A stretch of 64,000 nt of DNA, taken from NCBI GenBank assembly GCA_035439505.1, contig DAORKJ010000001.1, positions 62,001 through 126,000 of the forward strand. The letters run 5' to 3'. A program made the translations under genes and the position numbers. This DNA comes from UBA7236 sp035439505 (lineage in GTDB: Bacteria > Bacteroidota > Bacteroidia > Chitinophagales > BACL12). Positions 52,212 to 60,402 of the stretch are shown here, one piece after another (the stretch's first letter is position 1; each line of letters begins with the position of its first letter). The notes beneath the pieces were generated by a model. It did not search any database. It was not told the origin of the DNA and saw nothing but the letters and a program-made list of their open reading frames with translations.

Positions 52212-53579
52212 TTAAGTAATAGGTATATTGTATGCAGGCAGCGTAAAATGAAAGCAGGTGCCCGCGCTTAGCTGACTACTCACCCAAATTTTGCCATGAT
52301 GTGCATCAACAATTTTTTTACAAATTGATAAGCCCATTCCGGTTCCGTCGCCATAGGTATGTTTGTGTTCACGATAAAGCGGGTCGAAAATTTTAAGCAG
52401 GGTTTCATTGCTCATACCAATACCATTGTCGGTAACAACATACTCAATGAATTGGCCTTTAGGACTTCCGGATATAGTAATTTTCGGAGTGTTGTTTTCA
52501 GGTTGGTATTTAATACCATTAATTATTAAATTTTGCACAAGTTGGAAAACCAGTAATGATTCACCATATGCATTGGGCAAAGCAGTCCAGGTAATTTCCG
52601 CTTTTTTTTCCTGGACGATGTTATCAATTTGATTGAGAACTAATTCAATTAGCTCATTCATTTTAATCTCCACGAGCGATTTAGGTGATTGCTGTACAGA
52701 AGAAAATGTTAGCATCTCTTTAACCAGATTTGCCATATGTCTTGAACTATTCTGAATGGTGTTGGTATAATCTTTTATATCTGGGTCATCTACATTCAAA
52801 TTATCCAGCTTCTTTTGTAATAAACCTGAAAAACCCGAAATTGTGCGCAAAGGTTCTTTTAATTCATGTGAAACAATGTGCGCAAATTGTTTGAGGTTAT
52901 CATTGCTGTTTTGTAAGTCGCTGGTCCTGTTTTTCACTTCAGCTTCAAGGCGGATATTATGTTCAACAATTGCTGTATTATCGGCATTAATTTTATTCAT
53001 TAAATCATTATTATACCGCAACATGAGTGAGGCTATAAAACATGAAATATTGATGGCTAAAACACCAATTACACCGTATGAAATCATTTCAGGATTAACA
53101 GTTTCCCAACCATTTTTATTCACGATAACAAAAAAGTGCAGTAATACATAACTGGTAAATAATAAAGCCAGATAAACATAATTGAGTATGGCAATATAAA
53201 AAGAAACCATGAGGAGTAAAGCGGCTTCAAGTGCAAATATGGTTACATACAACCTTAAGAACATTACAGGCCCGGGTTCAACATAATCGACTATAGGTCC
53301 GTAGACTAAAATTGCAACCAATAGTGTAATCACAATTGTTTTGACAGCCAATACCAACTTATTTTTTTTTATAAACGATGCAGCAAGATAGGACCCAATT
53401 AAACCAAATGCATCAGCATAATAATGCACCGGCGTCATTTTGCAAGCCGTGTGGACAATCAATACAAGAATAAAAAATATACCTAAACCTGATATCACCC
53501 ATAACGCATAGGTAAGTCTGCGTTTTTCGAGTTTATTAACCACATTATGTGGCATAAAATAATATATCCAGTTGGGCAT
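52212..53579 (-). CDS. Membrane sensor histidine kinase, orphan
   Basis: A 455-aa protein. Residues ~22-190 hold six or seven hydrophobic helices (for example LTYALWVISGLGIFFILVLI). A coiled-coil linker (~198-230) leads to a HisKA domain with the H-box FAHIVSHELKEPLRTISGF (His 238). The HATPase domain has the N-box NLIINGIKYQPEN, VTDNGIGM and GDGTGMGLSICKKIVDAHHG. It should autophosphorylate in response to a signal sensed through the membrane and pass phosphate to a response regulator, but no regulator gene is adjacent. There is no PAS domain. Confidence 0.92.
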   Translation of the reverse strand: MPNWIYYFMPHNVVNKLEKRRLTYALWVISGLGIFFILVLIVHTACKMTPVHYYADAFGLIGSYLAASFIKKNKLVLAVKTIVITLLVAILVYGPIVDYVEPGPVMFLRLYVTIFALEAALLLMVSFYIAILNYVYLALLFTSYVLLHFFVIVNKNGWETVNPEMISYGVIGVLAINISCFIASLMLRYNNDLMNKINADNTAIVEHNIRLEAEVKNRTSDLQNSNDNLKQFAHIVSHELKEPLRTISGFSGLLQKKLDNLNVDDPDIKDYTNTIQNSSRHMANLVKEMLTFSSVQQSPKSLVEIKMNELIELVLNQIDNIVQEKKAEITWTALPNAYGESLLVFQLVQNLIINGIKYQPENNTPKITISGSPKGQFIEYVVTDNGIGMSNETLLKIFDPLYREHKHTYGDGTGMGLSICKKIVDAHHGKIWVSSQLSAGTCFHFTLPAYNIPIT

Positions 53580-53837
53580 ATTGGTTTACGACAATTTACT
53601 AAAGTTGGAGTGTGCAATGAGGCATCGCTGCCCGTGATTACAAATATATTAATTTAAGATTAAAAATCTGCCCTAATTTCAATTAATTTTTAGCAAACCT
53701 TACTTTTATTGACAGAACGTCAATTCCCTACCAACTTTAGCCCAATTCACTATTAACATACCAGAAATCACTGTCGCAAATTTTCAAGATTTAGGCATTA
53801 TTGATAATTAAAATTATAGGGCATTCGTTGTTAAACA

Positions 53838-54623
53838 ATGAAATGCACCTTGGTACTGTTTTCCTTAGCCACATTATTTTTATGCGCTTGCAATAAATCT
53901 AAACCGGATAGTTCAACTGAATATCAATTACAAATTGCCAATAGCATCACTAAATCAATGATAGAATTAAGGTTAAATAGCTTAATCAAGATGAAAAGTG
54001 ATGATGCAAGGATTGAAAAGTTAATTCAGCCGGAAATAACCATTGATTCATTAATTGAAGATTACATCGATGGTTTAGGAAAGAACAACTCGAATTCAAA
54101 TTACAATAGCCTGATGTTATTTAAACGAAAAATAATCAATGTGTATGCAGATGGATATGGCAGGTCGGAGTTAATTGATTCAAATATTACTTATTACAAC
54201 AATTTGGATACCTTTTTTACAGCTGCCGAAGTAACTAATCAGTTATTAAACCTTGAACTTCAAGTAGTAACCAATAAACATCGACGCATAACTAATTGCG
54301 GTTGGGATTATATTGATCAGGCAATTGATATCGGCGATAAAAAGTATTTATGTATTATTCAAAACAATATTGATTTTCGCGAGGCAAAAAAATTGCCTTT
54401 ATATGTGGAAGTGAGTGTCAATAATCACTACTTACCGAATTATGCATATAAAGTAGAAAAAATGCACCACATGTTTGTTGTCCAAATCAATCTGGAAGAA
54501 TATCCTATTGCACCGCTTGATAATATCCGGGTGTTCCTAGTAATAAATCCTGAAAATGAACACAAGGAAATCTTCTTAAAATATTTTACACTTGCACCTT
54601 ATCTGGACAATGCCGCTTTGTAA
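53838..54623 (+). CDS. Lipoprotein of unknown function
   Basis: A 261-aa predicted lipoprotein (MKCTLVLFSLATLFLCAC, Cys 18). The mature part has a helical first half (QLQIANSITKSMIELRLNSL) and a beta-richer second half (RRITNCGWDYIDQAIDIGDK, KLPLYVEVSVNNHYLPNYAY). I do not recognise a family. The 3' end overlaps the photolyase gene on the other strand by 25 bp (54599-54623). No strong promoter element was found in the 258-bp region upstream. Confidence 0.6.
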   Translation: MKCTLVLFSLATLFLCACNKSKPDSSTEYQLQIANSITKSMIELRLNSLIKMKSDDARIEKLIQPEITIDSLIEDYIDGLGKNNSNSNYNSLMLFKRKIINVYADGYGRSELIDSNITYYNNLDTFFTAAEVTNQLLNLELQVVTNKHRRITNCGWDYIDQAIDIGDKKYLCIIQNNIDFREAKKLPLYVEVSVNNHYLPNYAYKVEKMHHMFVVQINLEEYPIAPLDNIRVFLVINPENEHKEIFLKYFTLAPYLDNAAL

Positions 54624-55903
54624 ACCTTTAGCACTCTATCGCGTGCAAAACTATGGTCAACAATGGGTTTAGGGTAACTTAATTCATTTAATTCAGGAAC
54701 CCAATGGGAAATGTATTTTAATTCAGGATCAAATTTGAGGGTTTGTGATTGCGGATTGAAGATGCGGAAATAAGGAGCAGCATCTACACCACAACCTGCA
54801 GCCCATTGCCATCCGCCGTTGTTGCTGGCTAAATCGAAATCCAATAATTTTTTTGCAAAATAAGCTTCACCCCAACGCCAGTCGATTAGTAAATCTTTGG
54901 TGAGGAAACTGGAGACAATCATACGCACACGATTATGCATGTGCCCTGTTGCATTGAGTTCACGCATACCGGCATCTACAATGGGGAATCCGGTTTTTCC
55001 TTGACACCAGCTTTCAAATTCGGACTCATTATTTCTCCAAACAATCCTATCATATTCCGGTTTAAACGATTTAGTTACCACATGCGGAAAATGCGCCAAA
55101 ATCATTTGATAAAATTCGCGCCAGATTAATTCATTAAAATATTTTTCATTTACTTGTTGGGTTAATCGAGCCAAGTGTCTAATACTCACCGTCCCGAAAC
55201 GCAAATGCACACTCATGCGCGATGTTCCATTCACAGCAGGTAAATCGCGGGTGTTATGATAATTTTTTACAATTTCGAGATTGAGTTGATTGCCTGGAAT
55301 AAATATTTTTGTCGGTAAAAATCCAAGTTGCTGTAAACTGATTTCCGGTAATGGAGGTGTTTGAAATAAATATCTCAGGTATTTTTCCGATGGCTTTGCT
55401 GCAAGGTCATCTGCAGTTAATTTCAATTTCCACTTTTTGCTGTAAGGTGTATAAATGGTATAGGGTTTACCATCATCTTTCAGCACATCATCTTTTTCAA
55501 AAATGACCTGGTCCTTAAATGTTTTAAACGCAATATTATGTTCCTGTAAAAATTGACTAACGGCATTATCACGCTGAATGGCATAGGGTTCAAAATCGTG
55601 ATTTGTATAAACCGTTGAGATGGCGTATTGCCGGATTAAGGTTTTAAACACATCCAAGGGTGAACCATAGGCAATATATATATCGTTACCGGATGCACGC
55701 AATTTTTTTCTGATAGCCATCAGTGTATCAAAAATAAATTGCACTCTTGCATCCGATTTATCTTCTAGGGTTTCCAAAATTTCGGTGTCGAAAATAAATA
55801 TTGGCAACACTTGTTCGTTATTGGTAAGTGCCTGATATAAGGCAGTATTGTCTTCCAAACGCAGGTCGCGCCTAAACCAATGTATCGCAATTTGAGAGTT
55901 CAA
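54599..55903 (-). CDS. phrB: Deoxyribodipyrimidine photolyase
   Basis: A 434-aa cryptochrome/photolyase-family flavoprotein that repairs UV-made pyrimidine dimers with light. The N-terminal antenna domain starts IAIHWFRRDLRLEDNTALYQ. The FAD-binding domain shows MSVHLRFGTVSIRHL, ELIWREFYQMIL, FPIVDAGMRELNATGHMHNR, VSSFLTKDLLIDWRWGE, and NNGGWQWAAGCGVDAAPYFR with conserved Trp residues. This is the class I CPD type; the exact lesion cannot be read from sequence alone. It is the last gene of a five-gene minus-strand cluster, 36 bp after the aminotransferase gene. Confidence 0.95.
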   Translation of the reverse strand: MNSQIAIHWFRRDLRLEDNTALYQALTNNEQVLPIFIFDTEILETLEDKSDARVQFIFDTLMAIRKKLRASGNDIYIAYGSPLDVFKTLIRQYAISTVYTNHDFEPYAIQRDNAVSQFLQEHNIAFKTFKDQVIFEKDDVLKDDGKPYTIYTPYSKKWKLKLTADDLAAKPSEKYLRYLFQTPPLPEISLQQLGFLPTKIFIPGNQLNLEIVKNYHNTRDLPAVNGTSRMSVHLRFGTVSIRHLARLTQQVNEKYFNELIWREFYQMILAHFPHVVTKSFKPEYDRIVWRNNESEFESWCQGKTGFPIVDAGMRELNATGHMHNRVRMIVSSFLTKDLLIDWRWGEAYFAKKLLDFDLASNNGGWQWAAGCGVDAAPYFRIFNPQSQTLKFDPELKYISHWVPELNELSYPKPIVDHSFARDRVLKVYKAALSR

Positions 55904-55939
55904 GGTAGTAATTGAATTAGGGTGTAAACTAAACTAAGG

Positions 55940-56782
55940 TTATTTAGCATCTTGCTCTAATAACCATTTCAGCTTGTTTAACAATTCAATTGTAAAATTG
56001 TTTTTGAATACAACATCCTGAAACTGAGTAACCGGTTTTATGCCGAAGATGGCATTGGTCAACATCACTTCATTTGCGCTCAGCACATCGTTTATGTTCA
56101 TAGGAATACGGTCAACTTTTATACCCAGACTGACTGCATTAGCTAAAATATAAGCTTGCATTGTACCTTCTACCCCTCCGTTCATAACTGAGGTGGTATA
56201 GCAAGTATTATTTTTTACGATAAACAGATTGGAACTTATGCTATCGGCAATTCCGTCGTTTGTATTGAGCAACAAAACATCATCAAAACCATTTTGTTTG
56301 GCATAGTTTGCTGCTAAAATGTAGGGTATCGCATTCGATGTTTTACATGCCGATAGTGGGTGAATCATTTTAGGATAATCGTCATACACACCTAATACTA
56401 ACGGAGCACCTTTATAAATAAGCGGATTAGTTTCGTGCGGGAAAATCTCAATTAAACAATCCGCGGTATTTGCAACCGGTAAATACAAACCTTCTCCTGA
56501 ACGCCAAACTGTAATTTTACATCTGCCATTTTCGATATTCGATTGTTCACATAATTTCGTTATAATGGAAGTGAAATAGGAAAGATTCCAATTGGATGGT
56601 TCTTCTATTCCCAGCAGGGCCAAACTTTTTTTCAGGCGATTAAGATTGTAGTTTAACAGCGGTACTTTTTTATTTATCACCAATGCCGATTCAAATACCC
56701 CATCTCCGTACTTAAAAGCGCGATTGCTTGCTGTAACAGCAAATGCACCGGCTTCCATAAATGCTTCATTATAAAAAATCAT
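55940..56782 (-). CDS. Class-IV aminotransferase (BCAT/PabC/D-AAT fold)
   Basis: A 280-aa PLP enzyme. Fold-type IV features: NRAFKYGDGVFESALVINK near the N-terminus, the catalytic Lys in SACKTSNAIPYILAANYAK, DDVLLLNTNDGIADSISSNL and EGTMQAYIL. The family's usual Glu before the SN(L/I)F block is Asp here. Branched-chain aminotransferase, 4-amino-4-deoxychorismate lyase and D-amino-acid aminotransferase all share this fold and cannot be told apart safely. The ATG at 56782 was chosen over a GTG six bases upstream. Its leader carries the 24-bp palindrome at 56794-56817. Confidence 0.87.
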   Translation of the reverse strand: MIFYNEAFMEAGAFAVTASNRAFKYGDGVFESALVINKKVPLLNYNLNRLKKSLALLGIEEPSNWNLSYFTSIITKLCEQSNIENGRCKITVWRSGEGLYLPVANTADCLIEIFPHETNPLIYKGAPLVLGVYDDYPKMIHPLSACKTSNAIPYILAANYAKQNGFDDVLLLNTNDGIADSISSNLFIVKNNTCYTTSVMNGGVEGTMQAYILANAVSLGIKVDRIPMNINDVLSANEVMLTNAIFGIKPVTQFQDVVFKNNFTIELLNKLKWLLEQDAK

Positions 56783-56793
56783 ATGCACAATTT

Positions 56794-56817
56794 ATATGAA
56801 TGAACGTTCATTCATAT
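56794..56817. promoter_or_regulatory. 24-bp perfect palindrome, TetR/FadR-type operator candidate
   Basis: The sequence atatgaatgaacgttcattc followed by atat is fully self-complementary over 24 bp, centred between 56805 and 56806. It overlaps the scoB stop codon and ends 12 bp before the aminotransferase start. Its core TGAATGA-ACGT-TCATTCA has the half-sites of the TGAATGA-N4-TCATTCA operator I recall for B. subtilis FadR, a TetR-family regulator of fatty-acid breakdown. No TetR-type gene is in the window. The role as an operator is inferred; a processing or attenuation hairpin is the alternative. Confidence 0.5.
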
Positions 56818-57465
56818 TATCATTTCCGGAATTTCACCTTCAACTACAAGGCGTCCTTCTGTTTTGGCAATTATTTCTTCAACGGTAACACCGGGAGCTC
56901 TTTCAAGTAGTTTAAAACCATCGGCAGTTACATCAAAAACGCCGAGTTCAGTAACTACTTTTTTTACTACACCGAGACCGGTTATTGGGAGCGAACATTT
57001 TTTTAATAATTTACTTTCTCCGGCTTTATTTACATGCTGCATGGCTACGATAATATTTTTAGCGCTGGCAACAAGGTCCATTGCACCACCCATTCCTTTT
57101 ACCATTTTACCCGGGATTTTCCAGTTAGCGATATCACCGTTATCGGCCACTTCCATAGCGCCTAATACTGTGAGATCCACCTTTCCGGCGCGAATCATTC
57201 CAAAGCTTAAAGCACTGTCGAAAAAAGCGGAACCCGGCAATGTGGTAATAGTTTGTTTACCTGCGTTAATTAAATCGGGGTCTACTTTATCTTCAGTTGG
57301 AAAAGGGCCCATTCCGAGCAATCCGTTTTCACTTTGCAGGGTAACAGAAATACCTTCGGGGATATAATTAGCGACTAATGTTGGAATACCGATGCCAAGA
57401 TTTACATAATATCCATCCTTTAATTCGCGTGCAATTCTTTTTGCGATTTGATTTTTATCTAACAT
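56812..57465 (-). CDS. scoB: 3-oxoacid CoA-transferase, subunit B
   Basis: A 217-aa subunit of normal length. With subunit A it moves CoA between succinyl-CoA (or another donor) and acetoacetate or a related 3-oxoacid. The family start IAKRIARELKDGYYVNLGIG, IPTLVANYIPEG and the active site LQSENGLLGMGP with catalytic Glu 46 are visible, as are SFGMIRAGKVDLTVLGAMEV and GAMDLVASAKNIIVAMQH. It follows scoA by 30 bp. The reaction supports use or making of ketone bodies, fatty acids or branched-chain amino acids. Confidence 0.95.
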   Translation of the reverse strand: MLDKNQIAKRIARELKDGYYVNLGIGIPTLVANYIPEGISVTLQSENGLLGMGPFPTEDKVDPDLINAGKQTITTLPGSAFFDSALSFGMIRAGKVDLTVLGAMEVADNGDIANWKIPGKMVKGMGGAMDLVASAKNIIVAMQHVNKAGESKLLKKCSLPITGLGVVKKVVTELGVFDVTADGFKLLERAPGVTVEEIIAKTEGRLVVEGEIPEMII

Positions 57466-57495
57466 AATACTTTTTGAGTAATAAGTGATGCAATA

Positions 57496-58188
57496 TTATT
57501 TAGTGATGGTTTTTTGTTCAATACGTTTTTCATAATTACTTCCCTGAAAAATGCGATGAACATAAATGCCCGGTGTGTGAATTGCATTAGGGTCCAATTC
57601 ACCGGCAGGAACTAATTCTTCCACTTCTGCAATCGTAATTTTTCCTCCCATTGCCATCAATGGGTTGAAATTGCGTGCAGTAGATTTATAAATTAAATTG
57701 CCATGCGTATCACCTTTCCAAGCTTTTACAATTGCGTAGTCAGCATCAAATGCGTATTCAAGCAAATAAGTTTTTCCATTAAATACCCTTGTTTCTTTTC
57801 CTTCGGCAACTTCAGTTCCCACACCGGCCGGAGTGAAGATAGCCGGCATGCCATATCCTGCAGCCATGCAACGCGTAGCTAGAGTACCTTGCGGAATTAA
57901 CTCCACTTCTAATTCTCCGCTTAATAATTGGCGCTCGAATTCTGCATTTTCCCCAACATAACTACTTATCATTTTTTTCACCTGCCGTTGTTGGAGCATT
58001 AATCCGATTCCGAAATCATCAACACCTGCGTTATTGGAAATGCAGGTTAAATTTTTTGTTCCTTTTTTTACTAAAGCGGCGATACAATTTTCCGGTATTC
58101 CGCACAATCCAAAACCACCGAGCATGATAGTTGCGCCATCATGAATATCCTGAATGGCAGCTTCAGCATTATTTACTACTTTGTTCAT
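57496..58188 (-). CDS. scoA: 3-oxoacid CoA-transferase, subunit A
   Basis: A 230-aa subunit partner of scoB. The CoA-transferase family I signature is IQDIHDGATIMLGGFGLCGI. SNNAGVDDFGIGLML, ELIPQGTLATRCMAAGYGMP, FTPAGVGTEVAEGKE and ADYAIVKAWKGDTHGNLIYK follow. Its first 20 bases overlap the end of the DUF4296 gene upstream, so the two are likely translationally coupled. Confidence 0.95.
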   Translation of the reverse strand: MNKVVNNAEAAIQDIHDGATIMLGGFGLCGIPENCIAALVKKGTKNLTCISNNAGVDDFGIGLMLQQRQVKKMISSYVGENAEFERQLLSGELEVELIPQGTLATRCMAAGYGMPAIFTPAGVGTEVAEGKETRVFNGKTYLLEYAFDADYAIVKAWKGDTHGNLIYKSTARNFNPLMAMGGKITIAEVEELVPAGELDPNAIHTPGIYVHRIFQGSNYEKRIEQKTITK

Positions 58189-58579
58189 TTGGTATTTTTT
58201 TTTTCACTTTTGCACTTTCACTTTCCAAAACATTGAGTTGCTCAACCACTTTGGTGTAAATATGGCTCATTAAAGCCGGGTGCGCTGAATAATAATTATA
58301 ACTGTTTTGATAGGCAGTTGAGGTAATGCCATGCAAATCGAATATTTTCTGATAATACGCTTTTAACCGAATATCCTGAGGGATGGTGTCAGTCTTATTT
58401 TCCTGCACCCAGGCTTCAGCTAAATGCACATCAGCCATAATTTTAATCATGGGTTCTACAGCGATTACGGAGTCCGGCACATTGTTAATCATTTCGGCAT
58501 CAACTTCAAACGCACTATGTGGTTTACAAGCTGCAGCAAAAACGAGAAACACTAGAGAAATCACTGTAATCCGCCCCAT
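58169..58579 (-). CDS. DUF4296-domain lipoprotein
   Basis: A 136-aa predicted lipoprotein (FAAAC, Cys 18). The mature part is helical: MIKIMADVHLAEAWVQENKT, IRLKAYYQKIFDLHGITSTA, YQNSYNYYSAHPALMSHIYT, and VVEQLNVLESESAKVKKK. This matches the DUF4296 family as I recall it, which is common in Bacteroidota and often near isoprenoid, tRNA or central-metabolism genes. Its role is unknown. It is the first gene of the five-gene cluster and overlaps scoA by 20 bp; it is divergent from yggS with 37 bp between the start codons. Confidence 0.82.
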   Translation of the reverse strand: MGRITVISLVFLVFAAACKPHSAFEVDAEMINNVPDSVIAVEPMIKIMADVHLAEAWVQENKTDTIPQDIRLKAYYQKIFDLHGITSTAYQNSYNYYSAHPALMSHIYTKVVEQLNVLESESAKVKKKIPNEQSSK

Positions 58580-58595
58580 TACCTCAAAAGGATTT

Positions 58596-58603
58596 AATTT
58601 TGC
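58596..58603 (+). promoter_or_regulatory. -7 element (TAATTTTG) of yggS
   Basis: An exact TAnnTTTG match followed by C, 13 bp upstream of the yggS start, in the 37-bp gap shared with the divergent DUF4296 gene. Confidence 0.5.
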
Positions 58604-58616
58604 GCTAAGTTAGCCA

Positions 58617-59276
58617 ATGATGAGCAATTTTGAAGATATTAAGTTATACCTCGATGAAAAAAATGTCACCCTGGTGGCAGTATCAAAAACCAAGCCTACC
58701 ACTGCCATATTAGCGTTATATGACAAGGGTCAGCGCGATTTTGGTGAAAACAAGGTTCAGGAGTTGCGCGAAAAATATGAGGCCTTGCCAAAAGACATCA
58801 AATGGCATCTCATAGGCCATTTGCAAACTAATAAAGTAAAATATATAGCAGAATGGGTTTATATGATTCATTCTGTTGATAGTTTACCATTGTTGGAAGA
58901 AATCAACAAACAGGCAATTAAACACAATCGAATTATTCCTTGTTTGCTTCAAACCTATATTGCAAAGGAAGAAACAAAATTCGGAATGGATGAGGCAGAG
59001 TTACACGAGTTATTACAAAGTTCCACTTTTGCCGGTTTAAAAAACATTTCGATATATGGCTTAATGGGCATGGCGACGAATACAAATGATGAACAAATAA
59101 TTCGCGCAGAATTTTTGCATTTAAAAGCAATATTCAACACTTTAAAACAAACTTATTTTAACGCGGAAACACAATTTTCTATGTTATCGATGGGCATGAG
59201 CAGCGATTATAAAATTGCTGTTGAATGCGGTAGTTCGATGGTGAGGATTGGGAGTTTGTTATTCGGCGAACGGTAA
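58617..59276 (+). CDS. yggS: Pyridoxal phosphate homeostasis protein, YggS family
   Basis: A 219-aa cytosolic protein of normal family length. It binds PLP on a single alanine-racemase-like TIM barrel and keeps free PLP and amino acid pools in balance; no enzyme reaction is firmly known. The PLP Lys is in LVAVSKTKPTTAI (Lys 24), followed by RDFGENKVQELREKYEALP, IKWHLIGHLQTNKVKYI, IHSVDSLPLLEEIN, and the C-terminal FSMLSMGMSSDYKIAVECGS then SMVRIG phosphate-binding block. Two Met codons start the frame; either could be used. Confidence 0.95.
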   Translation: MMSNFEDIKLYLDEKNVTLVAVSKTKPTTAILALYDKGQRDFGENKVQELREKYEALPKDIKWHLIGHLQTNKVKYIAEWVYMIHSVDSLPLLEEINKQAIKHNRIIPCLLQTYIAKEETKFGMDEAELHELLQSSTFAGLKNISIYGLMGMATNTNDEQIIRAEFLHLKAIFNTLKQTYFNAETQFSMLSMGMSSDYKIAVECGSSMVRIGSLLFGER

Positions 59277-59299
59277 GAAAAAACAGACCTACTAGGTTT

Positions 59300-59331
59300 A
59301 AACCTTCCAGGTTTAAACCTGGAAGGTTTTT
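59300..59331 (+). terminator. 30-bp perfect palindrome acting as a probable terminator
   Basis: The arms aaaccttccaggttt / aaacctggaaggttt meet at GTTTAAAC (59300-59329) and are followed by Ts. A partial extra copy (aggtttaaacc) precedes it at 59294-59304. Repeats of this kind recur in Bacteroidota intergenic DNA in my recollection, so it may be an interspersed palindromic element used as a terminator of yggS. Confidence 0.65.
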
Positions 59332-59364
59332 AACTAAAAAAAATCAACAATTACAAACAAAAAA

Positions 59365-60402
59365 ATGAACATCAAACTTATCTTCCCATCACTTCTGTTA
59401 ATATTAGGTTCTTGCGCATACATGCCGGTTAAACGCGCCTTTACGGAAGAAAAGTTACCAACAAGTCCGGATTATAGTCAGGAAACCTATTGGAGTGCTT
59501 TGCCATCTAAAAAAGATTCTGCTGATCACATTCCCAAAAATTCAGTATTTGAAATTGTTGACAATCAAAATAATGCCACTGCAGATGTATTTTTTATTTA
59601 TCCTACACATTTTTTTTCTCGCAAAGAGTGGAACGCAGATGTAAATGATACTAAATTAAATAATCACATTGCCGAACGTTCTATTTATCATCAGGCCAGT
59701 GTATTTAATGGCAGTTGTAAAGTTTATGCCCCCTACTATCGCCAGGCTACATTTAATGCCTATTTTTCTTTGGACAATCCCGATGCCTATAAAGCATTTG
59801 ATTTGGCTTATCAGGATGTGAAAAATGCCTTTCAATATTATTTAGACCACTATAATAACGGACGACCAATTATAATTGCCGGTCATAGTCAGGGAACTAC
59901 ACATGCCAAATGGTTGCTGCGTGATTTTTTTGAAGGAAAGCCATTACAAAAACAACTTGTTTGTGCCTATTTAATTGGTATGCCTGTTTATGATTACGAA
60001 TTTACAACTATAGCACCTTGCGACAGCGCCAATCAAACCGGATGTTTTGTTAGTTGGAGAAGTTATTTATCAGGAAGCGAGCCGGATAAAAAAATGCAAA
60101 TTCCAACACCTGAAAAAGTAATTGTCCATAATCCTCTCACCTTTACCAGAGCGACCGGAATTGCAAAAGCGGAATTAAATGAAGGCGGTCTTGGCAGAGA
60201 TGGCAACAGCATTTACCCTCAGGTTTGTACTGCAGAAATTCATAACGATATAGTTTGGGTGAGCAGACCGGAAATTCCATATAATAAATTTGTTCCTAAA
60301 AATCTACACCCTGCCGATTATAATTTGTATTGGATGGTCATAAGAAAAAATGTTGCGGAACGTATTGCAGTCTGGGAAAATAATAATACCTCACAAAAGT
60401 GA
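59365..60402 (+). CDS. DUF3089-domain lipoprotein, alpha/beta hydrolase fold
   Basis: A 345-aa predicted lipoprotein (LGSC, Cys 17). The DUF3089 pattern is visible: ATADVFFIYPTHFF, KVYAPYYRQATFNAYF, ALDLAYQDVKNAF-like helix, and the nucleophile elbow IIIAGHSQGTTHAKWL with Ser 175. A GHSxG-type site suggests esterase or lipase activity at the cell envelope; no substrate is known. Its stop codon directly abuts the stop codon of the convergent lipid-kinase gene, with no spacer. Confidence 0.87.
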   Translation: MNIKLIFPSLLLILGSCAYMPVKRAFTEEKLPTSPDYSQETYWSALPSKKDSADHIPKNSVFEIVDNQNNATADVFFIYPTHFFSRKEWNADVNDTKLNNHIAERSIYHQASVFNGSCKVYAPYYRQATFNAYFSLDNPDAYKAFDLAYQDVKNAFQYYLDHYNNGRPIIIAGHSQGTTHAKWLLRDFFEGKPLQKQLVCAYLIGMPVYDYEFTTIAPCDSANQTGCFVSWRSYLSGSEPDKKMQIPTPEKVIVHNPLTFTRATGIAKAELNEGGLGRDGNSIYPQVCTAEIHNDIVWVSRPEIPYNKFVPKNLHPADYNLYWMVIRKNVAERIAVWENNNTSQK

